Shown here piece by piece: positions 1 to 7,436 of a DNA stretch of 26,607 nucleotides. A program made the translations under genes and the position numbers. Position 1 is the first letter of the stretch. Every line of letters starts with the position of its first letter. Location of the stretch: the NCBI GenBank assembly GCA_937997955.1, contig CALLDR010000155.1:1-26607 (forward strand), in the 5' to 3' direction. This DNA comes from an uncultured Emergencia sp. (lineage in GTDB: Bacteria; Bacillota; Clostridia; Peptostreptococcales; Anaerovoracaceae). Below the pieces are notes generated by a model. That model saw nothing but the letters and a program-made list of their open reading frames with translations. It was not told the DNA's origin and made no database searches.

Positions 1-18
1 TTTGTTTTTTGCATACGT

Positions 19-75
19 AAAGGGCTGCCGCCCTAACGGTTATTTTCCGTTAATGTGACAGCCCCTTTATTTTTT
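19..75 (+). terminator. Rho-independent terminator of a gene left of the window
   Basis: The arm AAAGGG+CTG (19-27) pairs with CAG+CCCTTT (59-68), with one bulged C. An inner hairpin AACGG/CCGTT (35-39 and 47-51) sits inside it, and a T-rich run follows at 69-75. The T-run is on the plus strand only, so it should end transcription coming from a plus-strand gene outside the window rather than from the minus-strand regulator that ends at 130. Confidence 0.7.
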
Positions 76-129
76 GATTGAAATACACTTTCATAAGCGA
101 ATACTGGTTTCACGGCCGCATCTTTCCCA

Positions 130-1794
130 TCACTCCCCCATCTCCGGATCCAGCCGCCAGCAGGCGATCGCCTTATACAGCAGGTAGGCGGACATGCTGT
201 CCGCGGCGTCAAAGTTGGTGATGTCCCGGATCTTCCCCAGCCGGTATTTGACCGTATTCCGGTGGAGGTAGAGCTGGTCGGCGGTGGTCTTAACCTGGCC
301 GTCGGCGTCTAAGTAGTATACGGCAAGGGTGTGGAGCAGTTCATCGCCGTCGGGCTCCTGCAGCAGGGGCAGCAGAATGTTGCGGCAGATGCGGTATTCC
401 TCCGTTCGTTCCTCCATCATATCACGGCAGGCTTTTCCAAGGAGCAGGTCCCCATAGGACAGCTCCTTTTTGTGTGGAAAGATCCTGGTAACGTCAGGAA
501 TGTACGTGGTGTACAGCTGGTAGGTCCTGCGTACATCCTCCACGCAGCTGTCGTTGGGGAAGACAGAGATGGTATAGCGGTCATAGACGCTGTCGAGACT
601 CTCTATGAGCTCATCGATGTAATGCAGGTCTCCGTCTGCGCTGTGAGCGTAGATGATGTAGCAGACGATGTAGATGCCGTAGGTATCCGCGATGATCTCC
701 TTGCCCATGGAGGCAGAGCACTCCTTCAGCTCTTTGATCATGCTCCGCATCAGGCGGAGCCGCTCTTTGGTCTCCATGCTGGCTCCCATGTTGGGCTCCG
801 TGTTGGCCTCCGTGTTGGGCTCCAGGTTCCCGAAGTCGGGCCGGACGATGACGGCGGTGTTGATGGCTTTCAGGTCGATGCCCAGCCGGGCGGCGGCGCT
901 GCGGAGCCTGTCGTCGTTTCCCTCGATGATGGCGGGAACCAGAGCGTTTTCCAGAATACTGCTCTCGTCCATGTCCCAAAGCTTGGAGAAAACCTGCAGG
1001 CATTCGATGATATGATACACGTCGTCCAGGGTCAGCGCGCCGGATTCATCAGCGGCATAGAGGGAGAAGTTCCGGTACTCAAAGGCGCTGAAGGGCACGC
1101 AGAAAATGCGCAGAGGCATGCCCTGACGCTGGGTTTCTATCATCAGGCTGCCGCTCTCCGCGTGGGCTTCATACAGACGGCAGATCTCGTCGGCGGTGAT
1201 CTCGTTGGCGGCGGGCCATTTGCTCATGGCCACGCTGCTCTGGGACAGATCCGAAAGAAAGACCGTGCATTTCAGGTGGTCGCTGATCAGCTGCAGCAGC
1301 GTGGAAAGGTTCTTCCGGTTTTCCGGCAGCCGGCCGACTAGGGCGGCGATATTGTCGATGAGGCCGCTGGCGTGGTTCTTGTCGCGGAGCAGCAGTTCGT
1401 AGATCTCCCGCAGAACCTCGTTGTAAAAGCAGTCTATGCGTCCCTCTGGCATGACCATCAAAGGGAAACCCAGCCGGTCAGCGGTTTCAATCAAAGACGG
1501 ATGGATCTGATCCAGATAGATTCCTACATAATATATGACCAGCCCGGCGTCACCGGATTCATACAGGCGTTCGATGTGGCGGCACTGCAGATGATAGTCC
1601 TCTTTGATAGACGCAAAGGATGTCAGAAGCAGGTCGCTGTTGCTGACGGGCTGCTCGATATCAAAGGTATTGGTGTCAAAGACCTCCAGCACGGAGGCGC
1701 TGTTGACCATGTGATCCAGTCCGCGTTTTCCGGCGACAACGCGGCAGCCGCGAAGAGAAGGCAGTTTCAGACAGTCGGCAATGGTAACGCTCAT
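130..1794 (-). CDS. PucR/CdaR-family transcriptional regulator
   Basis: DNA-binding regulator of about 554 residues, the usual PucR size. The N-terminal PucR ligand-sensing domain covers about residues 1-120 (starts MSVTIADCLKLPSL). A CdaR GGDEF-like middle domain lies around 270-400. A C-terminal PucR helix-turn-helix (HTH_30) covers about 485-545 and contains the typical TADQLYLHRNTVKYRLGKI stretch. The start at 1794 is chosen because GGAGG lies 6 nt upstream (1801-1805); an earlier ATG at 1812 lacks such a site. The gene is divergent from the permease operon and by family precedent (purine/allantoin catabolism) probably controls it in response to the substrate. Near residues 325-345 the protein carries a short Glu/Pro/Asn/Thr stretch encoded by three 12-bp tandem units (787-822), absent from typical family members as I know them. 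Family assignment is secure; the effector is not known. Confidence 0.93.
   Translation of the reverse strand: MSVTIADCLKLPSLRGCRVVAGKRGLDHMVNSASVLEVFDTNTFDIEQPVSNSDLLLTSFASIKEDYHLQCRHIERLYESGDAGLVIYYVGIYLDQIHPSLIETADRLGFPLMVMPEGRIDCFYNEVLREIYELLLRDKNHASGLIDNIAALVGRLPENRKNLSTLLQLISDHLKCTVFLSDLSQSSVAMSKWPAANEITADEICRLYEAHAESGSLMIETQRQGMPLRIFCVPFSAFEYRNFSLYAADESGALTLDDVYHIIECLQVFSKLWDMDESSILENALVPAIIEGNDDRLRSAAARLGIDLKAINTAVIVRPDFGNLEPNTEANTEPNMGASMETKERLRLMRSMIKELKECSASMGKEIIADTYGIYIVCYIIYAHSADGDLHYIDELIESLDSVYDRYTISVFPNDSCVEDVRRTYQLYTTYIPDVTRIFPHKKELSYGDLLLGKACRDMMEERTEEYRICRNILLPLLQEPDGDELLHTLAVYYLDADGQVKTTADQLYLHRNTVKYRLGKIRDITNFDAADSMSAYLLYKAIACWRLDPEMGE
787..822 (+). repeat. 12-bp in-frame tandem repeat inside the pucR-like gene
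   Basis: Three consecutive 12-bp units (787-798, 799-810, 811-822) of the form cgtgttgggctc, differing at one or two bases. They encode an EPNTEANTEPN-like linker in the regulator. The unit is a multiple of three, so copy-number change would not shift the frame. Confidence 0.75.
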
Positions 1795-1823
1795 ATTGTA
1801 CCTCCAATACAATGGTTACTGGA

Positions 1824-1852
1824 ATTATACGATGAAATCCGCGGAAAATCAA
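1824..1852 (-). promoter_or_regulatory. Sigma-A promoter of the PucR-family regulator
   Basis: On the minus strand, TTGATT (-35, 1847-1852) and TATAAT (-10, 1824-1829) are separated by exactly 17 nt. Transcription would start about 20 nt upstream of the chosen ATG at 1794, leaving room for the GGAGG site. Confidence 0.75.
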
Positions 1853-1859
1853 GATATTT

Positions 1860-1909
1860 ATTGTGCATGCGGACAATAAATTGTCTGAATCATCAGCCTG
1901 CGGGACAAT
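1860..1909. promoter_or_regulatory. Candidate regulator binding sites between the divergent promoters
   Basis: Four copies of one half-site occur in 50 bp: ATTGTg (1860-1865), GACAAT (1872-1877), ATTGTC (1880-1885) and GACAAT (1904-1909). The middle two form a perfect 6-2-6 palindrome, GACAATaaATTGTC. The cluster lies just upstream of the regulator's -35 box and abuts or overlaps the permease -35 box, where a divergently encoded PucR-type regulator would be expected to bind. Binding itself is inferred. Confidence 0.6.
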
Positions 1910-1937
1910 GACACGGAGCGGAGGCCAGTGCTATACT
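1909..1937 (+). promoter_or_regulatory. Sigma-A promoter of the permease operon
   Basis: ATGACA (1909-1914, five of six consensus bases) and TATACT (1932-1937) are separated by 17 nt. The predicted transcript starts near 1944, which makes the in-frame ATG at 1944 an unlikely start and supports translation from 1995. Confidence 0.7.
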
Positions 1938-1994
1938 ATCCCCATGAAGAAATTCATCTGCATTTATTTTTTACCTGAAAGGAGCTATGAAAAA

Positions 1995-3287
1995 ATGGCC
2001 GAAGAAAAGAAAAACACACATATCGAGACCATTACATTGGAAGCCGTGCCAGCCAGTGAAAAGAAGAGCTGGCCTTCCATCGCGTTTATCTGGGCCGGAA
2101 ACGTGATCTGCGTACCGGCGCTCATGGTAGGAGGCATGATCTCCGCCAATCTGAGCTTCAGAGATTCCGTCATCGCCATGCTGATCGGCTACGCTATCTC
2201 TGTGGGCCTTATGATGCTGACGGCGGCCCAGTCAGCGCAGACCGGAGTACCGTCTACGGTGGCCGTGGGGAGGGCGTTGGGACAAAGGGGTTCCCAGCTG
2301 ACCATATCCCTGGTCCTGGCTGTATCCATGATCGGATGGTACGGCTATCAGACCATCGTCTGCGCCAATTCCTTCTGTTCTCTGATGATGTCCAGCTTTG
2401 GCGTCGCCTTTCCTGAATGGCTGGCCTGCATCATCTGGGGCGGCCTGATGCTGGTCACCGCCTTCTACGGTATCGGCCTGACCAAGGTTTTGAACGTGGT
2501 CAGCGTACCGCTGCTGTTCGTATTCCTGATCTACGGCGTCTCCATCGTCCTCGGCGACGGCGGCGCGGCGGTGGTCGCAGCCTATGAACCGGCAGAGCAG
2601 GGCAGCATGATCGTGGGTATCACCATCTCCGTAGGCAGTTTCATCTCCGGCGCTGTCACCAGCGGAGACTACAACCGATACAGCAAAGACGGCAAGAGCG
2701 CGGCCCTGTCCTGCCTGGTAGGGGTTATCCCGTGCGGCGTCGGAGCGCTGGTCTGCGGAGCTATTTTGGCCATCTGTTCCGGCGATACGGACATCACCGT
2801 CATGTTCGCCAACATCGGACTGCCTGTCATCGGCATGCTGGTGCTGATCCTGGCAACCTGGACCACCAACGTAGGCAACGCCTATTCCGCGGGCATCGCC
2901 GTGGTCAACGCTCTGAAGCTGAAAGACGACAAGAGACCGATCGTAACCGCGGTCTGCGGCATCATCGGTATCCTGATCTCTCTGGGCGGCATCGTCTACT
3001 ACTTCGTGGATTTCCTGTCCATTCTCAGCTATCTGATCACGCCGATCTGCGCCGTACTCATCGCCGACTACTGGATCATGGGAAAAGGCAAGGCGGAAGG
3101 CTGGAAGGAGTTCCCCGGCGTCAACTGGCTGGGTATTACCGCATGGATCGTCGGTACGCTAGTGACCTACTTTGATACTTTCTTTATCCCGGAAATCGTA
3201 GGCATCATCGTGACCATTATCGTCTACTGCGTGCTGTGCGGCGTCGTGAAAAATCCGAAATACAACCCGTTTGCGAAGGAGGCATAA
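1995..3287 (+). CDS. NCS1-family cytosine/purine-type permease (CodB-like)
   Basis: Inner-membrane secondary transporter of 430 residues, close to the CodB length, with about 12 predicted hydrophobic segments. The conserved N-terminal region reads WPSIAFIWAGNVICVPALM, and a later SAGIAVVNAL segment is typical of cytosine permeases (nucleobase:cation symporter-1). The start MAEEKK at 1995 is chosen because GGAG lies about 10 nt upstream and the promoter appears to start transcription near 1944. It is the first gene of the operon. The next ORF starts 5 nt after its stop and takes its ribosome binding site from the end of this gene. The context (PucR regulator, DUF917, M29-like enzyme) suggests uptake of a hydantoin- or pyrimidine-like compound rather than simple cytosine salvage, since no deaminase is present. 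Confidence 0.9.
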   Translation: MAEEKKNTHIETITLEAVPASEKKSWPSIAFIWAGNVICVPALMVGGMISANLSFRDSVIAMLIGYAISVGLMMLTAAQSAQTGVPSTVAVGRALGQRGSQLTISLVLAVSMIGWYGYQTIVCANSFCSLMMSSFGVAFPEWLACIIWGGLMLVTAFYGIGLTKVLNVVSVPLLFVFLIYGVSIVLGDGGAAVVAAYEPAEQGSMIVGITISVGSFISGAVTSGDYNRYSKDGKSAALSCLVGVIPCGVGALVCGAILAICSGDTDITVMFANIGLPVIGMLVLILATWTTNVGNAYSAGIAVVNALKLKDDKRPIVTAVCGIIGILISLGGIVYYFVDFLSILSYLITPICAVLIADYWIMGKGKAEGWKEFPGVNWLGITAWIVGTLVTYFDTFFIPEIVGIIVTIIVYCVLCGVVKNPKYNPFAKEA

Positions 3288-3292
3288 AGAAA

Positions 3293-4240
3293 ATGAACAA
3301 AACATATGAAGCGGCAAAGACATCTATCGAAGCCTGTATGGGCATGAAAGCCGGAGAAAAGCTTTTGATCCTGACCGATACGGAGCAGCTTGCTCTGGCG
3401 GCAGAGTTTGTAAAGGCGGGAAACGACCTGGGGTATGAAACTTCCATGGTCTGCGGTCCGGTACGCCTCTCCGGCGAGATGCCGGAGGTCTCCGGCGCGG
3501 CTTTGGCAAAGGCTGACGCGGCCATGATGATCACCACCGGATCCTTTACCCACACCCGCAGCAGGGCGGAGGCCACAGAGCGGGGCTGCCGGATCGCCTC
3601 CATGCCCGGCATTACGGAGGAGATCGTGCAGAATACGCTCAATGCTGATTACGACTACGTGGAGCGCATCGGCAACCTTTTGGCGGAGAAGCTGACGGCT
3701 TGCGAGAAGATCCGCGTCACAACAGCGGCGGGGACGGATCTGACCCTGTACGCAGGCGGCAGAACCGGCATCGCGGATACAGGAAAGCTGAACGCGGAGG
3801 TTCCTTTCGGCAATCTTCCCGCAGGGGAGGCCATGGTGGCGCCTGTGGAGACAAAGGGCGACGGCGTTCTGGTCGTCGACGGCGTCATCTGCGACTTCAA
3901 AGTCATGGACGAACCGCTGACCCTGACCTTTGAGAATGGCAAAATTGTAAAGACGGAAGGACCGGACGCGGCTGACTTTGACGCCTTTGTGGCCCAGTTT
4001 GAGGAAACAGCAAAGAACGTCTGCGAGTTCGGCATCGGCACCAACCCAGAGTGCGCCATCATGGGCAACGGCCTGGTGGATGAGAAGGTCTTCGGGACCA
4101 TTCACATCGCGTGCGGAAACAATTTGTTCATGGGCGGCCAGCAGGACTGCGACATGCACTACGACATGATCATCAAAGCGCCGACGGTCTACCTGGATGA
4201 TACGTGCATCATCAAAGACGGTCAGCACATTTACGAATAA
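3293..4240 (+). CDS. M29-like aminopeptidase-family metalloenzyme
   Basis: A 315-residue cytosolic protein of the COG2309/M29 superfamily, somewhat shorter than true M29 aminopeptidases (about 370-410). The C-terminal half keeps the family's metal-site pattern: ELGxGTNP-like (EFGIGTNPEC), then VDEKVFGTIHIACG, then DMHYDM, which supplies the Glu, two His and Asp expected as metal ligands. The same fold includes 2,5-dihydroxypyridine dioxygenase (NicX), so peptidase activity should not be assumed. GGAGG at 3278-3282 inside the preceding gene precedes the ATG. It lies between a nucleobase-type permease and a DUF917 protein, so a ring-opening or amide-hydrolysing role in catabolism of the imported substrate is the best inference. 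Confidence 0.75.
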   Translation: MNKTYEAAKTSIEACMGMKAGEKLLILTDTEQLALAAEFVKAGNDLGYETSMVCGPVRLSGEMPEVSGAALAKADAAMMITTGSFTHTRSRAEATERGCRIASMPGITEEIVQNTLNADYDYVERIGNLLAEKLTACEKIRVTTAAGTDLTLYAGGRTGIADTGKLNAEVPFGNLPAGEAMVAPVETKGDGVLVVDGVICDFKVMDEPLTLTFENGKIVKTEGPDAADFDAFVAQFEETAKNVCEFGIGTNPECAIMGNGLVDEKVFGTIHIACGNNLFMGGQQDCDMHYDMIIKAPTVYLDDTCIIKDGQHIYE

Positions 4241-4260
4241 CAGTAGGAGAGGTAAGAAAA

Positions 4261-5376
4261 ATGAGAGAATTAAAGGGCGACGATTTTAAAGCTGTAGTAT
4301 ACGGAGCGAGCTTCTACGGCGGCGGTGGCGGCGGCTCCATGGAAGAGGGCATGGAACTGGTCGAGGAGATGCTGCGGGTAGAAAACGATCCTGTTCTGGA
4401 AATGTACGACATCGAAGAGCTGCCAGATGATCCTAATGCTGTAGCGACCATGGTCGCGGCCATGGGTTCGCCGATCGAGACAAAGGGCATGACCTTTGTA
4501 GACGAGGCGGTCAGCGCTATCAGCGGCATGGCGGAAGAGGTCAAGGCAAAGGGGCAGGAACTGAAATATATCTACTCCGGCGAGATGGGCGGCGGAAACA
4601 CGATTCTTCCGCTGTACGCGGCGCTGAAGTGCGGCCTGCCGATCGTGGACACGGATGGCAACGGGAGGGCTGTGCCTGAGATGAACACCAGCCTGGCGCC
4701 GATCCACGGCGTGCCGACCAGCCCGTTCATGATCGCCAACGGCAACGGCGACGTTCTCGCGGTAAGGGCAAAGGATCCTATGGACAGCGTTGCCTGCGAG
4801 AAGATCGGAAGATGCACCTGCTCTGCTTTTAAGGGTGTTGGGTTTTCTGCCTGGAATATGAACAAAGAGGACATGCGCCGGGCGTCTGCCGCAGGTCAGA
4901 TGACAAAGTGCATGGAAGTGGGGCGCGTACTGCTGGATTCAACCACGGAAAACGTGATAGAGAATCTGTCTGCCACCTTTGAGAAATTCGGCGACCCGTT
5001 CAAAGTGCTGGTGCCATCTGGCGAGATCGTAGACATCCAGATCGAGTCCGCAGGCGGCTTTGATACCGGGTCCACGGTGATCAGAGACGACGCTACCGGA
5101 GAGACTTACACGGTTCTCTGCCAGAACGAGAGCCTGCTGGTCAGAGACGGCGCCGGACAGGTGATTATGACCATTCCGGGGATCATCTCCATGGTGGAGC
5201 TGCGCGGGGACGGAACGGTGAGAGCTGTTTCCAACTGCGAGACTGCCGTTGGACAAAAGGTCGCTTTGACCGTGACGAAGGCCCACGAGAGATGGTATGA
5301 CAGGCCGGAGTGCTACGGCAGCTGGAAAGAAGTGATGGAAAGCGCGGGCTATACGGGGGAAGAGGTCAGCCTGTGA
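4261..5376 (+). CDS. DUF917 (S-methyl-thiohydantoin desulfurase-like) protein
   Basis: A 371-residue protein with the DUF917 architecture. The glycine-rich N-terminus (GASFYGGGGGGSMEEG) is followed by the conserved block GEMGGGNTILPLYAALKCGLP and then by D(T)DGNGRAVPEMN, which is diagnostic of the family (Pfam S-Me-THD N- and C-terminal domains). The C-terminal part is a beta-rich domain. Family members are often co-encoded with hydantoinases and nucleobase permeases, but the reaction is poorly established. An AGGAGAGG site precedes the ATG. The stop TGA overlaps the next gene's ATG by one base, so translation is probably coupled. I am confident of the family and not of the substrate. Confidence 0.88.
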   Translation: MRELKGDDFKAVVYGASFYGGGGGGSMEEGMELVEEMLRVENDPVLEMYDIEELPDDPNAVATMVAAMGSPIETKGMTFVDEAVSAISGMAEEVKAKGQELKYIYSGEMGGGNTILPLYAALKCGLPIVDTDGNGRAVPEMNTSLAPIHGVPTSPFMIANGNGDVLAVRAKDPMDSVACEKIGRCTCSAFKGVGFSAWNMNKEDMRRASAAGQMTKCMEVGRVLLDSTTENVIENLSATFEKFGDPFKVLVPSGEIVDIQIESAGGFDTGSTVIRDDATGETYTVLCQNESLLVRDGAGQVIMTIPGIISMVELRGDGTVRAVSNCETAVGQKVALTVTKAHERWYDRPECYGSWKEVMESAGYTGEEVSL

Positions 5377-5879
5377 TGTTCAGACCACTCTTGAAGAAGA
5401 AACAGCTGATGGACGCGGTGGAAAACGAAAAGGTTCTGCGGCGCAATTCCCACGGTGTACTGGGGCTGTGCGGCGAGGACGGCTATCCCTATACCGTGCC
5501 GCTGAACTACGTCTACGATCGCGGGAAGATATATTTTCACTGTGCCAAAGTGGGATACAAGCTGGAGTGCCTCCTGAAGAATCCGAAGGTATCCTTTACT
5601 GTGGTCGATCAGGACGTGATTATCAGCGAAAAATATACCAGCTATTTTCGCAGCGTCATCGCTTTCGGAGAAGCGGCGATCGTGGAAGATGACAGGGAGC
5701 GTACAGACGCGTTTCTGGCCCTCTGCGAGAAGTATTCCGGAGATCTCCCCAAAGAGATGAGGGAGCAGGAAGTGGCGCGGTGTAAAAGCGCGTATATTGT
5801 AGGAATTCAGCTGCATCACATAACGGGAAAAGAGGCTATGGCGTTGGCGAAACAACGCGGGGGAATGAAAAATGTGTGA
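5376..5879 (+). CDS. Pyridoxamine 5'-phosphate oxidase-like (Nim-type) flavoprotein
   Basis: A 167-residue split-barrel flavin-binding protein. It has the pattern of the NimA/5-nitroimidazole-resistance group: an early basic N-terminus, then GVLGLCGEDGYPYTVPLNYVY, then KIYFHCAKVGYKLECL, where the HxA..G.K element lines the flavin pocket. The start at 5376 overlaps the preceding stop (TGATG). The end overlaps the start of the nitroreductase remnant by 8 nt. An FMN- or FAD-dependent reductase role within the operon is plausible; the substrate is unknown. Confidence 0.85.
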   Translation: MFRPLLKKKQLMDAVENEKVLRRNSHGVLGLCGEDGYPYTVPLNYVYDRGKIYFHCAKVGYKLECLLKNPKVSFTVVDQDVIISEKYTSYFRSVIAFGEAAIVEDDRERTDAFLALCEKYSGDLPKEMREQEVARCKSAYIVGIQLHHITGKEAMALAKQRGGMKNV

Positions 5880-6129
5880 TTTTTTTGAACTGATGAAAAA
5901 CCGCTGCAGCTGCAGGAACTTCACTGACAAACCGATTCCGGCAGAGCTGCTGGACCGTCTGCTGACTGCCTCCGTCAGCGGGCCGTCCTCCGGCGGCTTT
6001 CAGAATTATTCCATCATCAAAGTGACGGAGCCTGAAGAAAAGGCGCGGCTGGCGCAGTGCTGCCGGGGCCAGAGCTTCATCGGAAAAGCGGCGGTAAATT
6101 TAGTCTATTGCAGGGACTTTCCTTTTTGA
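5872..6129 (+). pseudogene. Truncated nitroreductase-family protein (N-terminal half)
   Basis: An 85-residue product whose first 80 residues match the N-terminal half of FMN nitroreductases: the CSCRNFTDKPIPAELLDRLL helix with the R-x-F motif, and the SGPSSGGFQNYS segment. Normal members are about 170-200 residues. The frame stops after VNLVYCRDFPF and is followed directly by A+T-rich non-coding DNA and a terminator, with no sign of the C-terminal half in another frame, so the rest was probably deleted. The start overlaps the upstream gene by 8 nt. A short functional protein cannot be excluded, but the missing half normally completes the flavin site and dimer. Confidence 0.7.
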
Positions 6130-6157
6130 AATAGCATATAATCCTGCGGAAAAATGA

Positions 6158-6198
6158 CGTCTCAGGCATCTGTAGTAGGTACTTGAGACGCCGTTTTT
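6158..6198 (+). terminator. Terminator after the permease operon
   Basis: CGTCTCA (6158-6164) pairs with TGAGACG (6184-6190) around a loop of about 19 nt and is followed by ccgTTTTTT. An A-run upstream (6150-6154) could extend the pairing with the T-run. It ends the operon that closes with the nitroreductase remnant. Confidence 0.6.
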
Positions 6199-6275
6199 TG
6201 TCGAAGCATCAGATATTATGGCCGAAAAGATAAGAAAATGTATTTTAAAAATTTAAAATCTTGCGCAAAATACTC

Positions 6276-6304
6276 TTGACAGGGAATATGGATTTGCGTA
6301 TAAT
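6276..6304 (+). promoter_or_regulatory. Perfect-consensus sigma-A promoter of the biosynthetic cluster
   Basis: TTGACA (6276-6281), a 17-nt spacer and TATAAT (6299-6304) match the consensus exactly. The start point would fall inside or next to the palindrome at 6312-6329, so the promoter is inherently strong and probably held off by a repressor. Confidence 0.92.
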
Positions 6305-6311
6305 AGTCCTT

Positions 6312-6329
6312 GGTTAGTCTTGACTAACC
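6312..6329. promoter_or_regulatory. Palindromic operator 1 (TetR/MarR-type)
   Basis: GGTTAGTC-TT-GACTAACC is a perfect 8-2-8 inverted repeat starting 8 nt after the -10 box, which is a classic repressor position. A close copy occurs at 7963-7980 before the exporter genes. No TetR or MarR gene lies in the window, so the repressor is encoded elsewhere. Confidence 0.8.
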
Positions 6330-6413
6330 GAAAAGGAACCAGACCAGACCGGATCCGAGCCTGACCCAAGCCCGGCCTGGTCAACACATCTACGGAAAGG
6401 AAGGTATGAGGAT

Positions 6414-7181
6414 ATATTTGATTTAAAAAACAAAACGGCCATCATTACGGGGGCTTCTTCTGGGCTTGGCCGGGCCTGCGCAGAGGCCTATGCGGCGGCC
6501 GGCGTCAACATGGTCATCGCGGCAAGGCGGGAAGAACGGCTGGCCGCGTGCAGGGAAGCCTTTTCCGGGCCGGGGAGCCGCATAGAAGCTGTCAGGTGCG
6601 ACGTGCGGGACGAGGAGAATGTCAGGTCCACAGTGGAAAGGACCTTAGATCTGTTCGGAAGAGTGGATATTCTGTGCAATTTCGCGGCGGTCACCGACGA
6701 CAAACCCCTTCACCAGCTGGAAACGGCGGAATGGGAAGATGTGCTCCGAACCAATCTGACCGGCGTGTACTTCTTCTGCAAGTATGTGATTCCCCATATG
6801 CAGGAGCAGCGTTGCGGGCGGATCATTCATGTGGGATCCGTAAACGGCATCGTCGGTTCTAAGGTGACGGCCAGGCACGCGTATAACGCGTCAAAGGCCG
6901 GGCTGCACGGCCTGACCGCGGGAATGGCGGCCACATACATGAAGGACGGCATTACCGTCAACGCGGTAGCCCCGGGACTGTTCCCGACGGAAATGACGGA
7001 GGCGGCCTTTGCCAGCCCCATGTCCATGGCTACATACAACCGGATCGTTCCGGCGGGACGACCGGGAACTTTAGACGAACTGAACGGTACGATTCTGTAT
7101 CTTTCGTCGGACGCCGCCAGCTATGTAACGGGACAGGTCATAGCCGTAGACGGCGGGTACGCTGTATCTCAGTTGATTTAA
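6414..7181 (+). CDS. FabG-like short-chain dehydrogenase/reductase with anomalous start
   Basis: NADPH-type SDR of about 255 residues. The Rossmann motif TGASSGLGRA is near the N-terminus. AARREER after the second strand suggests NADPH preference. Further motifs are NFAAV, the catalytic Asn (TNLTG), Ser (HVGSVNG) and YNASK, and VNAVAPG. It probably reduces a beta-keto or similar group on a carrier-bound intermediate. The start is odd: no ATG, GTG or TTG exists in this frame before 6510, and starting there would remove the cofactor loop. The well-placed ATG at 6406 is out of frame and stops after six codons. Removing one AT from the ATATAT run (6412-6417) would restore an ATG-started protein. 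The coordinate given is the in-frame ATA, 9 nt after GGAAGG. Either a dinucleotide slip, a sequence error or a rare AUA start is involved. Confidence 0.82.
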   Translation: MFDLKNKTAIITGASSGLGRACAEAYAAAGVNMVIAARREERLAACREAFSGPGSRIEAVRCDVRDEENVRSTVERTLDLFGRVDILCNFAAVTDDKPLHQLETAEWEDVLRTNLTGVYFFCKYVIPHMQEQRCGRIIHVGSVNGIVGSKVTARHAYNASKAGLHGLTAGMAATYMKDGITVNAVAPGLFPTEMTEAAFASPMSMATYNRIVPAGRPGTLDELNGTILYLSSDAASYVTGQVIAVDGGYAVSQLI

Positions 7182-7195
7182 GTGAGGAGAAAAAG

Positions 7196-7432
7196 TTGGA
7201 AAAACAGATCATAGAAATTCTAAAAGAGCATATAGAAGAACTGAAGGACGTTGAAATAAAAGCCGATACCGCTCTGATATCATCGGGCTATCTGGAATCC
7301 TTTGATATCATCGGCATCATCGTCAGCCTGGAGGAAGCCTTTGATGCGGAGCTTCCGCTGGAGGACATGGAATTGGAGGATTTCAACACGGTAAGGACCA
7401 TCGAAGAAATGATAAAGAGGATCAAAGGTTAG
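7196..7432 (+). CDS. Acyl/peptidyl carrier protein 1
   Basis: A small 78-residue acidic four-helix carrier protein. Ser35 in the sequence GYLESFDIIGII is the predicted 4'-phosphopantetheine site, a variant of the usual D-S-L. The start is TTG at 7196 with GAGGAG 6 nt upstream. It follows the reductase within 15 nt and precedes the GNAT gene by 4 nt. Activation would come from the Sfp-type transferase at 16287. It may hold the amino acid loaded by the SerRS-like ligase or an acyl intermediate; the sequence does not say which. Confidence 0.88.
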   Translation: MEKQIIEILKEHIEELKDVEIKADTALISSGYLESFDIIGIIVSLEEAFDAELPLEDMELEDFNTVRTIEEMIKRIKG

Positions 7433-7436
7433 CTTT

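Noticed and set aside
331..1341. Long plus-strand open frame opposite the PucR-family gene
   Set aside because: It is a shadow of the minus-strand gene: no recognisable domains, no ribosome binding site, and composition explained by the opposite coding strand.
3224..4228. 334-codon minus-strand frame opposite the M29-like gene
   Set aside because: The plus-strand product has clear family motifs and proper start signals. The minus-strand frame is low-complexity and has no promoter.
5310..5375. Upstream extension of the Nim-like flavoprotein to the ATG at 5310
   Set aside because: It would overlap the DUF917 gene by 67 nt with no family similarity. The start at 5376 overlaps by one base and fits the family N-terminus.
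6312..6329. FapR (fatty-acid regulator) box
   Set aside because: The TTAGT...ACTAA arms look similar, but FapR sites as I recall them have seven bases between the arms, while both sites here have four. The genes are also not fatty-acid synthesis core genes.
6406..6432. Programmed -1 frameshift at the A-rich run (6425-6430) to join the 6406 ATG with the reductase frame
   Set aside because: The TAA stop of the 6406 frame (6424-6426) comes before the A-run could be decoded as a slippery heptamer, so a classical shift cannot work.
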